Shown one piece after another: positions 1-8,907 of a stretch of 64,000 nt of DNA. The notes beneath the pieces were generated by a model. That model saw nothing but the letters and a program-made list of their open reading frames with translations, was not told the DNA's origin and did not search any database. The position numbers were made by a program, and so were the translations under genes. The stretch lies in the NCBI GenBank assembly GCA_963802215.1, contig CAWDHQ010000001.1:620001-684000 (forward strand), written 5' to 3'. The number at the start of each line of letters is the position of its first letter. Position 1 is the first letter of the stretch. This DNA is from SHZI01 sp963802215. Its GTDB lineage: Bacteria > Pseudomonadota > Gammaproteobacteria > Steroidobacterales > GCA-2729495.

Positions 1-756
1 TGGAGACCGCAGTCGGTTGTCAGCGTGCTCGCCGAAGGGGACGAAGGATCAGCCCGCGTGGCAAGACTCCTGGCCGAGCTGGAGTCCGTGCCGGAAGCGC
101 AACGGCAGGAATGGCGTCGCACCGGGAGACTGCTGCCTGCCGCGGGCACGCGGCTCATGCCACCGATACGACGACCCGGGCTGCTGCTCATGGTCACTGA
201 CCGCAATTCCGGCAGACCGTCCGCCTATGTCAAGAATCCGAATTCAGCCACCGGACCCGATGCCAGGATAGCGCTGCCGGAGGGCGACGGCCGTCAGCTG
301 TTTCTCGTTGCAATGATCGGACTGGTCATCGGTCGGCCGCTCTTCCGGGCCACCGAGTCCCAGGCGGCGCGGGCCATCGCGGCGCTGACGCTGGTTGCCG
401 ACCTTGGCAGCCGTCGCCTTGCACCAGCGGCGGATATTGCCGGTGCAGACGCGCGGCAGTTTCCGGGTGCCTGCGTCATCGGTCCGGCACTGGTCACACT
501 GGACGAGCTGTCCCCGGCGGCGACCTGGGAGCTGGTTGCCCGGGTGAACGGCCGGGCCGTGGGTCCAGCGAGCCCCGGCATGGATGCGGAATCGGGGGCC
601 CGGATGCTGGCAACCCTGTCGTCCAGCTATGCCTTCAGGCCCGGCGACATCGTGGGCCTGCCTGCCGGAGCGGGCGAATTTGAGCTGCCGGCAGCGAGCG
701 ACGTCACCCTGGCACTGGGCCGCATTCTCGAGCTGCATTTTGCCACCGGTAGCTGA
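1..756 (+). CDS. FAH-family-like protein, degenerate, 5' end outside window
   Basis: The frame is open from base 1, so the true start lies upstream; the GTG at 25 is only the first start codon inside the window. The C-terminal third (PALVTLDEL, then WELVARVNG, then RPGDIVGLPAGAG) follows the order of strands in fumarylacetoacetate hydrolase (FAH) family enzymes, where the last motif is usually RPGDVI.TGTPAG. The E-x-E metal ligand that normally sits in an 'E.E.AVVIG' strand is missing; the matching strand reads FLVAMIGLVIG. It may therefore be a non-catalytic or divergent member. It ends 6 bp before a methyltransferase gene, so the two are probably co-transcribed. Family assignment is moderate; substrate unknown. 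Confidence 0.55.
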   Translation, partial: WRPQSVVSVLAEGDEGSARVARLLAELESVPEAQRQEWRRTGRLLPAAGTRLMPPIRRPGLLLMVTDRNSGRPSAYVKNPNSATGPDARIALPEGDGRQLFLVAMIGLVIGRPLFRATESQAARAIAALTLVADLGSRRLAPAADIAGADARQFPGACVIGPALVTLDELSPAATWELVARVNGRAVGPASPGMDAESGARMLATLSSSYAFRPGDIVGLPAGAGEFELPAASDVTLALGRILELHFATGS

Positions 757-762
757 CCGGTC

Positions 763-1428
763 GTGTCCAGTCGTACCCTGAATCTGGACGAGCGGCTTTA
801 CCAGTATCTCCAGGGAATCTCGCTGCGTGAGCCAGACGTCCTGCGAAGGCTGCGCGAAGAAACCGCCCGACTACCCATGGCCGTCATGCAGATTTCGCCC
901 GAGCAGGGCCAGTTCATGGCCTTTCTGGTTCGCGCAATTGGCGCGCGCAACTGCCTCGAAGTGGGGACATTCACGGGCTACAGCGCCCTGGCCTGCGCGC
1001 TGGCGTTGCCTCCCGATGGCGAAGTGGTCGCGCTCGACATCAGCGAAGAATGGACCCGCGTGGCGCGACGCTACTGGGACGAGGCCGGTTTGGGCGGCAA
1101 GGTTCGCCTGCGGCTGGGCCCCGCGGGCGAGTCGCTGCGCAGCCTGCGCCAGGAGGGTCGTGACGGCAGCTTCGATTTCATGTTCGTCGACGCCGACAAA
1201 CCTGGCTACCCGGACTACGTGGAGCAGGGCTTTCACCTGGTGAGGGCTGGCGGCCTGATCGCCATCGACAACGTCCTGTGGAGTGGCCTCGTGGCCGATC
1301 CGGCCGTTGCAGATCGCGATACCGTGGCCCTGAGGAATCTCAATGCAAGCCTTCAGGCCGATCTGCGTTTTGACCTTTCCATGGTACCGATAGGGGACGG
1401 GCTGACACTGCTGCGGAAGAGACCCTGA
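763..1428 (+). CDS. Class I SAM-dependent O-methyltransferase (CCoAOMT-like)
   Basis: A 221-residue protein of the size of caffeoyl-CoA/catechol-type O-methyltransferases. Motif I (LEVGTFTGYSALACA, about residues 66-80) binds S-adenosylmethionine, and a following acidic strand (VVALDIS) positions the ribose. FMFVDADKPGY carries the metal-binding aspartates of the family, and AIDNVLWSG matches the conserved 'DN.LW.G' that completes the metal site. The start is the GTG at 763; no earlier start fits after the preceding stop at 756. It probably methylates a catechol or similar small hydroxylated molecule in the cytosol. The acceptor cannot be read from sequence. Confidence 0.88.
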   Translation: MSSRTLNLDERLYQYLQGISLREPDVLRRLREETARLPMAVMQISPEQGQFMAFLVRAIGARNCLEVGTFTGYSALACALALPPDGEVVALDISEEWTRVARRYWDEAGLGGKVRLRLGPAGESLRSLRQEGRDGSFDFMFVDADKPGYPDYVEQGFHLVRAGGLIAIDNVLWSGLVADPAVADRDTVALRNLNASLQADLRFDLSMVPIGDGLTLLRKRP

Positions 1429-1454
1429 GGTAGCGTCTGCAACGGACCGCGCAC

Positions 1455-2321
1455 TCACGGGCAGCGAATGATCTCCAGCAATTCCCCGGCGGCGCCTCTC
1501 ATGCACTGAACGCCAGTGGACCCGGTGTAAGGCGGATCATTGTCCGGTGGTGTCGCGAAGGCGGCGTTCGCATCACCCGGTGATTCCTGAACGTAGAAGC
1601 TGACCATGGAAATCCCGGCGGGGAGTTCCGTGTGCCGTTCCGGCAACGGCCGGGCAGCAGCCGGCATCTCGTCGGCCTCGATGTAGCACCTGCCGCGAAG
1701 CGGGAGTGCCGCAAGACGAAAGCGATGCTCCCGGGAGAGACCGAATTCAAGCGCCATGGTCTGCACGCGGGATTCCATCGCCGGTGTTTCCGGCACGCCA
1801 AAGGTTCTCAGGAAGTATTGCTGCATCCCTTCAAGTGAGTTGCCCCCGACGATGACGATGAACGTGCGGTCCACGGCGCATCGGGCGGGCGGTGACTCGA
1901 GGCCCGGAACGGGCTTCTTGAACTCCGTCAGATAGATGATCTCCCCGCCGGGGCCGCGCACCTGCATCGCGCGAATGTCCGGACAGAAAGTAAGGTCGAG
2001 CGGTGGCGCGACGATCTCGAAAGGTGAGTTGCGAAACTTGTCGGCGAGTGGGTCCACGCGGTCAACGATCAGTTCCGCCGCGTGCCAGCCGTGCCGCGTG
2101 AATGCGCGGTAACCGGGTTCGGGCGGCAATTCGATGAACCGGAAGACGAAGTCCGTCGCGGCCTCCGGAGCCATGAGCAAATATGGCGATCCGGCCACGC
2201 CCGGCACCCCCCACAGCATGGCCTGTGCGGGGGAGATCTTGCCTCTGCCCACGGGGCGGTAATGCAGATACTGGCTGTAGGCGGCTTCCGTTGTGGCGAT
2301 CGACGGTGTCCGGACAGTCAC
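1455..2321 (-). CDS. VOC (glyoxalase/dioxygenase-fold) family protein
   Basis: A 288-residue protein that looks like two vicinal-oxygen-chelate halves. The N-terminal half holds 'GWHAAELIVDRVDPLADKF' and a conserved-looking 'MQVRGPGGEIIYLTE' strand (about 115-130). The second half contains FIVIVGGNSLEGMQQYF and ends GAAGELLEIIRCP, the strand pattern that ends many VOC domains. The glutamates in 'GGEIIYLTE' and 'GELLEI' are plausible metal ligands. It lies 35 bp downstream of the CaiB-type CoA transferase on the same strand and may be co-transcribed with it. The enzymatic role (lyase, isomerase or binding protein) is not determined. Confidence 0.6.
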   Translation of the reverse strand: MTVRTPSIATTEAAYSQYLHYRPVGRGKISPAQAMLWGVPGVAGSPYLLMAPEAATDFVFRFIELPPEPGYRAFTRHGWHAAELIVDRVDPLADKFRNSPFEIVAPPLDLTFCPDIRAMQVRGPGGEIIYLTEFKKPVPGLESPPARCAVDRTFIVIVGGNSLEGMQQYFLRTFGVPETPAMESRVQTMALEFGLSREHRFRLAALPLRGRCYIEADEMPAAARPLPERHTELPAGISMVSFYVQESPGDANAAFATPPDNDPPYTGSTGVQCMRGAAGELLEIIRCP

Positions 2322-2356
2322 GCAGGCAATCGGGCCCAGCCGGTTGGTGACGGGAC

Positions 2357-3571
2357 TCAGATGATCCCCCGCCCGCGCAGCTCGTTGATTCGTGCCGTGT
2401 CGAAGCCAAGCAAGGTGCGGTAGATCTCCTCGGAGTGCTGGCCCAGCTCCGGTGCCGGTGCGTGGATGCCGCCTGGCGTGCGGGACAGCTTGGGTGCCAC
2501 GTTCTGCATCCGCAGTTCGCCAAACTTCGGGTGCAGGGTCTTCACGATGGCTTCCCGCGCGCGGAAGTGGGCATCTTCCAGCATCTCCGGTGTCCGGTAG
2601 ATCTTGCCGGACGGGATGCCGAACTTCTCCATCAACTCCTCGAGTGGCCCCGCATCGATGGTGCGGGTCCAGTCTGCGATGAGGTCGTCGAGTTCCTTCT
2701 GGCGTGCGCCACGGGCCGTGTGGGTTGCGTAGCGCTCGTCCTTCGCCAATTCCGGCTTGCCCATGGCTTCCGTGAGCCTGCCAAAAACCGTGTCCTGATT
2801 GGCGGCGATGAGGATCATGCCGCCATCCCGCGTGGGGTAGACATTGGACGGCGCAACGTTGGGCAGAATGGCGCCAGTGCGTTCACGGATATAGCCGGTC
2901 TTGTCGTACTCGGTGACCAGGGACTCCATCATGTTCAGCACGGCTTCATAGATGGCCGAGTCCACAACCTGGCCGTGCCCGGTTCGCTCCCGGTAATAGA
3001 GGGCCGAGAGCGCGCCGATACACGCAAACGTGGCAGCCAGGGAGTCACCGATGCTGATTCCCATTCTGCTCGGCGGCGTTGCCGGATCACCGCACACGTA
3101 CCGGAGCCCGCCCATGGCCTCGCCGACCGCGCCGAAACCGGCCCTCTTGGCGTACGGTCCCGTTTGCCCGAATCCGGAGACGCGGATCATGATCAGCCGG
3201 GGATTGATCTTCTGCAGCTCGGCATTGGAGAGATTCCAGCGCTCGAGGGTGCCGGGCCTGAAGTTCTCGAGCAGGAAGTCAGCCTTGGCGATCAGGTCCC
3301 GGGCTATGGCCTGGCCTTCGGCCTCCCGCAGGTTCAGGGTCACGGACTTCTTGTTGCGGGCCACCACCGGCCACCAGAGCGACATTCCGTGCGCCTTTTC
3401 CCGGCCCCATTCCCGCATTGGATCGCCCTGGCCAGGGGGCTCGACCTTGATGACCTCCGCGCCAAAGTCGCCGAGGAGCTGGCCGCAGAACGGCCCCGCC
3501 AGTAGGGTGCCCATTTCGATGAGGCGGAGCCCCGCCAGTGGACCATTGCCCTGTGTTTGTTCGTTTGCCAT
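2357..3571 (-). CDS. CaiB/BaiF-type (class III) CoA transferase
   Basis: At 404 residues this matches the usual length of class III CoA transferases, which move CoA between carboxylic acids through an aspartyl-CoA thioester. Family features seen: PLAGLRLIEMGTLLAGPFCG and FGAEVIKVEPPGQGD at the N-terminus, LLENFRPGTLERW near 100, ISGFGQTGPY-like VSGFGQTGPY near 132-140, and the presumed catalytic Asp176 in GISIGDSLAA. It is divergent from the lyase gene at 3711, and the short gap between them should hold both promoters. The neighbouring lyase and HyuAB genes suggest activation or recycling of an organic acid as a CoA ester. Confidence 0.92.
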   Translation of the reverse strand: MANEQTQGNGPLAGLRLIEMGTLLAGPFCGQLLGDFGAEVIKVEPPGQGDPMREWGREKAHGMSLWWPVVARNKKSVTLNLREAEGQAIARDLIAKADFLLENFRPGTLERWNLSNAELQKINPRLIMIRVSGFGQTGPYAKRAGFGAVGEAMGGLRYVCGDPATPPSRMGISIGDSLAATFACIGALSALYYRERTGHGQVVDSAIYEAVLNMMESLVTEYDKTGYIRERTGAILPNVAPSNVYPTRDGGMILIAANQDTVFGRLTEAMGKPELAKDERYATHTARGARQKELDDLIADWTRTIDAGPLEELMEKFGIPSGKIYRTPEMLEDAHFRAREAIVKTLHPKFGELRMQNVAPKLSRTPGGIHAPAPELGQHSEEIYRTLLGFDTARINELRGRGII

Positions 3572-3655
3572 CCCAAAGCCCTGTCAGAGAAGTCGAAAAT
3601 CGCGTTGCGCGGCACAGTCTCGATGCCCCGGACGGGCCATCGGCCTTGTGACTTC

Positions 3656-3683
3656 TTGTAACGCTGACCGTGCCGTATAGAAT
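3656..3683 (+). promoter_or_regulatory. Candidate sigma-70 promoter of the lyase gene
   Basis: TTGTAA (3656-3661) and TAGAAT (3678-3683) are separated by 16 bp, a good match to vegetative spacing. The predicted start of transcription lies near 3690, about 20 bases before the ATG at 3711. This also argues against the GTG at 3687 as the translation start. Confidence 0.45.
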
Positions 3684-3710
3684 ACCGTGTTTCCAGCTTC
3701 CTGTAAGGCC

Positions 3711-4649
3711 ATGAGCCAGTCAACACGCCACGTTTCGATCATCGAAGTCGGTCCGCGCGACGGCCTCCAGAGTGAGCCCGAAATCCTGCCGACAGCGACC
3801 AAGATCGAGTTCATCAGCCGCGCGGTCGACGCCGGCATCCGGCGCCTCGAAGTCACCAGCTTCGTCCATCCGAAGCGGGTGCCCCAGATGGCGGATGCCG
3901 AGGATGTGATCCGCGGACTGCCTCGCAAGGATGGAGTGATCTACATCGGCCTCGTACTCAACCGGAAAGGATTCGAGCGGGCCCAGGCCACGGGGATCCA
4001 CGAGATCGGGATGGCCGTGGTCGCCAGCGACACCTACAACCAGCGGAACCAGGGCGTCCCCACTTCCGAGTCCGTCAAGGCCTGGGTAGATATCGCCAGG
4101 GCGGCAAAGGCTGCCGGCATCCGGGCCAACGTGATGATTGCTTCGGCGTTCGGCTGCCCGTTCGAGGGTGAGGTGCCCGTGAGGCGGGTGCTCGATCTGG
4201 TCGAGCAGGTGATGGAAGGCGATCCCGTGGAGTTGGGGCTCGCCGACAGCATCGGCGTAGGCGTGCCTTCCCAGGTTCGCGACCTCATTGGCGCTGTACG
4301 TGAGAAGGCCCCGGGCATCCCCATCCGCTGCCACTTCCACAACACCCGGAACACCGGTATTGCCAACGCACAGGCCGCACTTGATGCTGGCGTCGCATCG
4401 CTGGACTCAAGCATCGGCGGGATCGGCGGCTGTCCCTTCGCACCCGCAGCCACGGGCAACATTCCCACGGACGATCTCCTGTATATGCTGGATCGTTCCG
4501 GAGTGGAGACGGGCGTTTCGCTGGAGCGGATCATTGCCACGAGCCAGTGGCTGACCGAACAACTCGGCCGTGGCACGCCTGCGATGCTGCCGAAGGCCGG
4601 AATCTTTCCGCAGATCGCGGAAATCAATCGCACCCGGCTGGCGAGCTGA
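3711..4649 (+). CDS. Hydroxymethylglutaryl-CoA lyase-like protein
   Basis: A 312-residue DRE-TIM metallolyase. The start chosen is the ATG at 3711, which has AAGG a few bases upstream; a GTG at 3687 in frame has no such site. The N-terminal VGPRDGLQ carries the catalytic Arg-Asp of the family, CHFHNTRNTG supplies the metal-binding histidines, and the segment GGIGGCPFAPAATGN near residues 240-255 is the HMG-CoA lyase signature with its active-site cysteine. The reaction expected is cleavage of a 3-hydroxy-3-methylglutaryl-CoA-like ester to acetyl-CoA and an acetoacetate-like product. Leucine or isoprenoid breakdown are possibilities, but no other gene of those pathways is beside it. Confidence 0.88.
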   Translation: MSQSTRHVSIIEVGPRDGLQSEPEILPTATKIEFISRAVDAGIRRLEVTSFVHPKRVPQMADAEDVIRGLPRKDGVIYIGLVLNRKGFERAQATGIHEIGMAVVASDTYNQRNQGVPTSESVKAWVDIARAAKAAGIRANVMIASAFGCPFEGEVPVRRVLDLVEQVMEGDPVELGLADSIGVGVPSQVRDLIGAVREKAPGIPIRCHFHNTRNTGIANAQAALDAGVASLDSSIGGIGGCPFAPAATGNIPTDDLLYMLDRSGVETGVSLERIIATSQWLTEQLGRGTPAMLPKAGIFPQIAEINRTRLAS

Positions 4650-4782
4650 AGCCAGCGGGGCAAATGGCATGGAGAACAGGTCCCGCGTCGGCACTTTCCG
4701 GCGGGGGCCTCGCAAGAATGGTTGTCGTGGCAGAGCCTGCTGCGATTGCGAAGCTGAGCACTGGAACATCTGAGAGGCCTGT

Positions 4783-6840
4783 ATGAGTTACCGACTTGGG
4801 GTTGACGTTGGCGGAACGTTCACGGATCTGCTGCTCATTGACGAGCAGAGCGGTGACGTCTTCACGGCCAAGGTGCCAAGTACCCCGCACGATTCGTCCG
4901 TCGGCGTGCTGAATGGCATCGAGAAGGTGTGCAAGAACGCCGGCATCGATCCCAACAAGATCACGCATTTCATGCACGGCACGACCGTAGCCACGAACAC
5001 GGTGCTGACGGGCTCGGGCGCCAAGGTGGGACTCGTGACCACCAAGGGCTACCGGCAGGTCTTGCAGATCGCCCGGTCCTTCGTTCCGGGTGGCCTGGGC
5101 GGATGGGTGATCTACAACAAGAGCCTTCCCATTGCCCCATTGGCCCTTACCATCGAAGCCGACGAGCGCATCGGGGCTCGCGGCGAAGTGGTCCGCAAGC
5201 TCGACGAGGCCAAGCTCCGCCGGGACCTGAAGGCACTCAGCAAGAAGGGAATCGAGGCGCTGACGATCTCGCTCATCAATTCCTTTGCCAATGGCGACCA
5301 CGAAGTGCAGGTCGCAAAGATTGCAAAGGAGGTAATGCCGAACATCCCGATCTCCCTGTCCTCGGAGATTGTTCCGGAGATGCAGGAATACGAGCGCACC
5401 ATAACCACGGTCGCCAACTCCTACGTCCGTCCGAAGGTTGAAACCTACGTCCGCAACCTGCACGGGCAGCTGCAGAAGACCATGAGCAAGGTCCAGCTGC
5501 ATATTCTTCGCTCGGACGGCGGACTGGCCTCGGCCAAGGCTGCGGAGGCATTCCCGGTCAACCTGCTGATGAGCGGCCCGGCTGGTGGCGTGTCGGGCGC
5601 CGTTTGGGTTGCCCAGCAGGCCGGATTCAAGAACCTGCTCACGTTCGACATGGGCGGGACGTCCACCGACGTCTGCCTGGTGGAGGATGGAAAGGCGCAG
5701 CTGCGCCGGGAAACCACGGTGGGCGACGTCGTGGTCCGCGCCTCGTCCGTCGATGTGCGTACCGTGGGTGCTGGTGGCGGCTCGATTGCCAAGGTGCCCG
5801 AGTTGACCAAGGCGCTTCGCGTAGGTCCCGAGAGTGCCGGCGCCGTTCCGGGTCCCGCTGCCTACAATCGCGGCGGCACCCTGCCAACCGTTACTGACGC
5901 CAACGTCGTGCTGGGCTACCTGCCGAGCGGCGAGGTGCGGCTCGGCGGTGACATGAAGGTCCGCCGCGATCTCGCCGAGAAGGCCGTGCAGTCGATAGCC
6001 GACTCCCTCAATCTCAGCCTGAAGCAGGCCGCGGCCGGCATCATCGACATCGTCAACGAGAACATGTACGGGGCGCTGCGCCTTGTGTCGGTCGAAAAGG
6101 GCTATGACCCGCGGGATTTTGCGCTGATTGCATTCGGCGGTGCCGGCCCACTGCACGCCAATGCCATTGGCAAGCTTATGAACTCATGGCCGGTGATCAT
6201 CCCGCCGGGCCCGGGCGTGCTTTGTGCTTATGGCGATGCCACCACACGGGTTCGCGATGAGGCTTCCCGCACGTTCATCCGGCGATTCAGCGAGACGACC
6301 AACAAGGAAGTCTCGAAGATCTTCCGGGGGCTTGCGGGAGACGCGTCGAAGGCCCTCGATAACGAAGGGATCCCGAAGGCTGACCAGTCCGCCAGCTACC
6401 AGGTCGACATCCGCTATCACGGCCAGGGTCTCCTGCTGACGGTGGACTTCACCATCGAGGAATTCGAGCAGCGCGGACTGGATGTCATCGGGGAGCGCTT
6501 CGACGAGATGCACCGGCAGTTGTTCACCTTCGCCCTGCCACTCGAGAAGGAACTGGTGAATCTGCGGGCGGTTGCCCAGGGCAAGCCGACCAACGTTCGT
6601 GCCCTGCGTGTGGAGAAGGGTGGGGAAAGTCCCTCGGCAGCCGCTTCCGCCAAGCTGACCCTTTACGTAGAGGGCAAGGACCAGGAGGCTACCCTGTACG
6701 ACCGTTCCAAGCTCAGGTCGGGGAATGTGATCAAGGGGCCGGCAATCGTGCTCGAGATGGACTCAACCACGTTGATCCTCCCCGGGCATATCGGGACGGT
6801 CGACGACTGGGGCAACATCCTCATCACCCCGGCTGCCTGA
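4783..6840 (+). CDS. hyuA: Hydantoinase A/oxoprolinase-family ATPase subunit (HyuA-like)
   Basis: A 685-residue protein. The ATPase core is actin-like: phosphate-1 motif LGVDVGGTFTDLLLID at residues 5-20 and a second LTFDMGGTSTDVCLVEDG near 285-302. GTTVATNTVL and VGAGGGSIAKV are also typical of HyuA, 5-oxoprolinase and acetone carboxylase beta. These enzymes use ATP to activate a carbonyl compound that the B subunit handles. GAGAGGCC precedes the ATG. The partner lies 48 bp downstream. A third small subunit, needed by acetone carboxylase, is not present. The substrate is therefore open: hydantoin, lactam or ketone. Confidence 0.88.
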   Translation: MSYRLGVDVGGTFTDLLLIDEQSGDVFTAKVPSTPHDSSVGVLNGIEKVCKNAGIDPNKITHFMHGTTVATNTVLTGSGAKVGLVTTKGYRQVLQIARSFVPGGLGGWVIYNKSLPIAPLALTIEADERIGARGEVVRKLDEAKLRRDLKALSKKGIEALTISLINSFANGDHEVQVAKIAKEVMPNIPISLSSEIVPEMQEYERTITTVANSYVRPKVETYVRNLHGQLQKTMSKVQLHILRSDGGLASAKAAEAFPVNLLMSGPAGGVSGAVWVAQQAGFKNLLTFDMGGTSTDVCLVEDGKAQLRRETTVGDVVVRASSVDVRTVGAGGGSIAKVPELTKALRVGPESAGAVPGPAAYNRGGTLPTVTDANVVLGYLPSGEVRLGGDMKVRRDLAEKAVQSIADSLNLSLKQAAAGIIDIVNENMYGALRLVSVEKGYDPRDFALIAFGGAGPLHANAIGKLMNSWPVIIPPGPGVLCAYGDATTRVRDEASRTFIRRFSETTNKEVSKIFRGLAGDASKALDNEGIPKADQSASYQVDIRYHGQGLLLTVDFTIEEFEQRGLDVIGERFDEMHRQLFTFALPLEKELVNLRAVAQGKPTNVRALRVEKGGESPSAAASAKLTLYVEGKDQEATLYDRSKLRSGNVIKGPAIVLEMDSTTLILPGHIGTVDDWGNILITPAA

Positions 6841-6888
6841 TGCGCAAGACGCACGGCGAAGCCAGCCATAGAATCCAGGAGTAAAGAA

Positions 6889-8814
6889 ATGCCAGCCAAA
6901 ATTGTTGAGACCCGTCCTCGTCCGTTCAAGCGGGTCAAGATCGACCCCATCACGCTCGACATCATCGAGAATGCCATGCTGAACGCCAGGCACGAGATGG
7001 ATACCGTGCTTTTCCGCACGGCAATGTCTCCCGGCATCCGCGAGCAGCACGATGAGTTCCCGATGATTGCGAACCTCGATGGCAAGATGGTCGTCGGGCA
7101 GTTCGGCAGCTTCATTTACGGCTTCAAGGCGGCCTACGACGGAACGATCGAGGAGGGCGACATGTTCCTCACGACCGATCCGTACACCTGTAATGGCGCC
7201 GTCAGTCACTCCAACGACTGGCTGCTACTCCGGCCGATCTTCAAGGAGGGGCGCCTGATTGCCTACGCGGCGATGTTTGGCCACATGACCGACATCGGCG
7301 GCAAGGTGCCCGGCAGCCTGCCGACCGACGCGCAGTCGATCTTTGAGGAAGGCATTCGTATCCCGCCGACCAAGATCATCAAGAAGGATGTCCTGCAGGA
7401 GGACATCCTGGAGATCATCCTCCACAACTGCCGAATGCCCCAGTGGAACCGCAGTGACTTCTACGCCATCGTTGCCGCCATCCGCACCGCCGAGAAGCGG
7501 GTCATCGAGATGTCGAACCGCTTTGGGGACGACACGTTCTACTCCGCCCTGGAAGACCTGCTCGACCGCAACAAGCGCGCCATGAGCAAGCTCATAAACG
7601 CGGCCGTTCCCACGAAGAAGCAGTACTTCGAGGACTACCTGTGTGACGACGGCATGGGAATGGGGCCTTACAAGATCAAGTGCGCGATGTGGCGGGAGGG
7701 CGACAAGGTCATCTTCGACTTTGACGGCACCGACCCCCAGTCGACGGGCTCAGTGAACTTCTACCTTAATGAGGAGATGTTCAAGATGTTCTGCGGCGTG
7801 TACATGATCATGGTCTTCGACCCGCAGATCATGTTCAACGACGGGTTCTACGACCTGATGGAGGTGCGCATTCCGGAGGGGTCGCTGCTGAAGCCGCGGT
7901 TCCCGGCGGCGCTTTCCTGCCGCACGCACGCCCTGGGCCGGATCTTCGACATCCTGGGCGGACTGCTCGGCCAGGGCAATCCGGACTTCCTGTGTGCTGC
8001 CGGATTCTCCGACAGCCCGCACTTCATGTACTCGGGCCACCGCAAGACGGGCGAGTGGTACCAGCTGTACAGCATCGGCTTCGGGGGCATTCCCGGTAAG
8101 CCCTTTGGCGACGGACCCGACGGGCATTCCCTCTGGCCCAGCTTCACCAATGTGCCCAACGAGTTCCTCGAGAGCTACTTCCCGCTCCGCATTGAGGCCT
8201 ACGAGACTCTGGCCGACACCGGCGGCGCGGGCCTGCATCGTGGCGGCAATGCGCTCCGCGTGGGCTATCGCTTCCTGGAGCCGGGCCAGATCTCGATCCA
8301 CGATGATCGATGGCTCACCTATCCCTGGGGCGTCAATGGCGGGTTGCCGGGAGCCCGCAGTCGCAAGATCATGATCCGCAAGAACGGCAAGAAGGAGCTG
8401 CTGCCATCCAAGTGCGACCGCATACCGGTGGCCGAGGGCGATCTGCTCTACTTCGACACCTGGGGCGGCGGTGGCTGGGGTGACCCGCTCAAGCGCCCCG
8501 TGGAGAAGGTGGTCTTCGACGTGGAAGCCGGCCTGGTCTCCCGCGATGGCGCCAAGCGCTACGGCGTTGTCATCAAGCCCAACGGCACTGCCGATGAGAA
8601 GGCAACCGTTGCATTGCGGGTGAAAATGGCCAAGAAGCGGGGCAAGACGAAGCTCTTCGACTTCGGGGGCACCATTCCCGAGCTGAAGAAGTCCTGCAAG
8701 AAGGAAACCGGTCTCGAGGCACCAAAGACCCCGGTGTTCCAGACCTGGGCGAAGCCCCACGTCGAGGGCTCCAAGGCAGGCTCCGGCAAGAAGGCGGCCC
8801 GCAAGGTGGCCTGA
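6889..8814 (+). CDS. hyuB: Hydantoinase B/acetone carboxylase alpha-like subunit (HyuB-like)
   Basis: A 641-residue protein with a strong AGGAG ribosome site just before its ATG. The beginning KIDPITLDIIENAML and the EFPMIANLDGKMV, DPYTCNGAVSHSND and MFGHMTDIGGKVPGS blocks are those of the HyuB family; the His/Asp-rich 'DPY..NGAVSHSND' probably binds metal. FDTWGGGGWGDP near the C-terminus matches the glycine-rich end of the family. The last 40 residues form a basic Lys/Arg/Ala tail that is longer than usual. It works with the gene just upstream as a two-subunit amidohydrolase or carboxylase; CoA transferase and lyase genes sit close by. Confidence 0.88.
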   Translation: MPAKIVETRPRPFKRVKIDPITLDIIENAMLNARHEMDTVLFRTAMSPGIREQHDEFPMIANLDGKMVVGQFGSFIYGFKAAYDGTIEEGDMFLTTDPYTCNGAVSHSNDWLLLRPIFKEGRLIAYAAMFGHMTDIGGKVPGSLPTDAQSIFEEGIRIPPTKIIKKDVLQEDILEIILHNCRMPQWNRSDFYAIVAAIRTAEKRVIEMSNRFGDDTFYSALEDLLDRNKRAMSKLINAAVPTKKQYFEDYLCDDGMGMGPYKIKCAMWREGDKVIFDFDGTDPQSTGSVNFYLNEEMFKMFCGVYMIMVFDPQIMFNDGFYDLMEVRIPEGSLLKPRFPAALSCRTHALGRIFDILGGLLGQGNPDFLCAAGFSDSPHFMYSGHRKTGEWYQLYSIGFGGIPGKPFGDGPDGHSLWPSFTNVPNEFLESYFPLRIEAYETLADTGGAGLHRGGNALRVGYRFLEPGQISIHDDRWLTYPWGVNGGLPGARSRKIMIRKNGKKELLPSKCDRIPVAEGDLLYFDTWGGGGWGDPLKRPVEKVVFDVEAGLVSRDGAKRYGVVIKPNGTADEKATVALRVKMAKKRGKTKLFDFGGTIPELKKSCKKETGLEAPKTPVFQTWAKPHVEGSKAGSGKKAARKVA

Positions 8815-8907
8815 CTAGCGGCGTAGACGCTGCGTTCAGTGACGGGGCCGTGGCGCACCTCGTGTGCGTCACGGCCTCTTGCGTTCGCCCGCGATCCTTC
8901 TCAGGGC

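Noticed and set aside
4624..6156. A 510-codon minus-strand frame opposite hyuA
   Set aside because: No recognisable motif, and hyuA is fully supported by its ATPase motifs and ribosome site.
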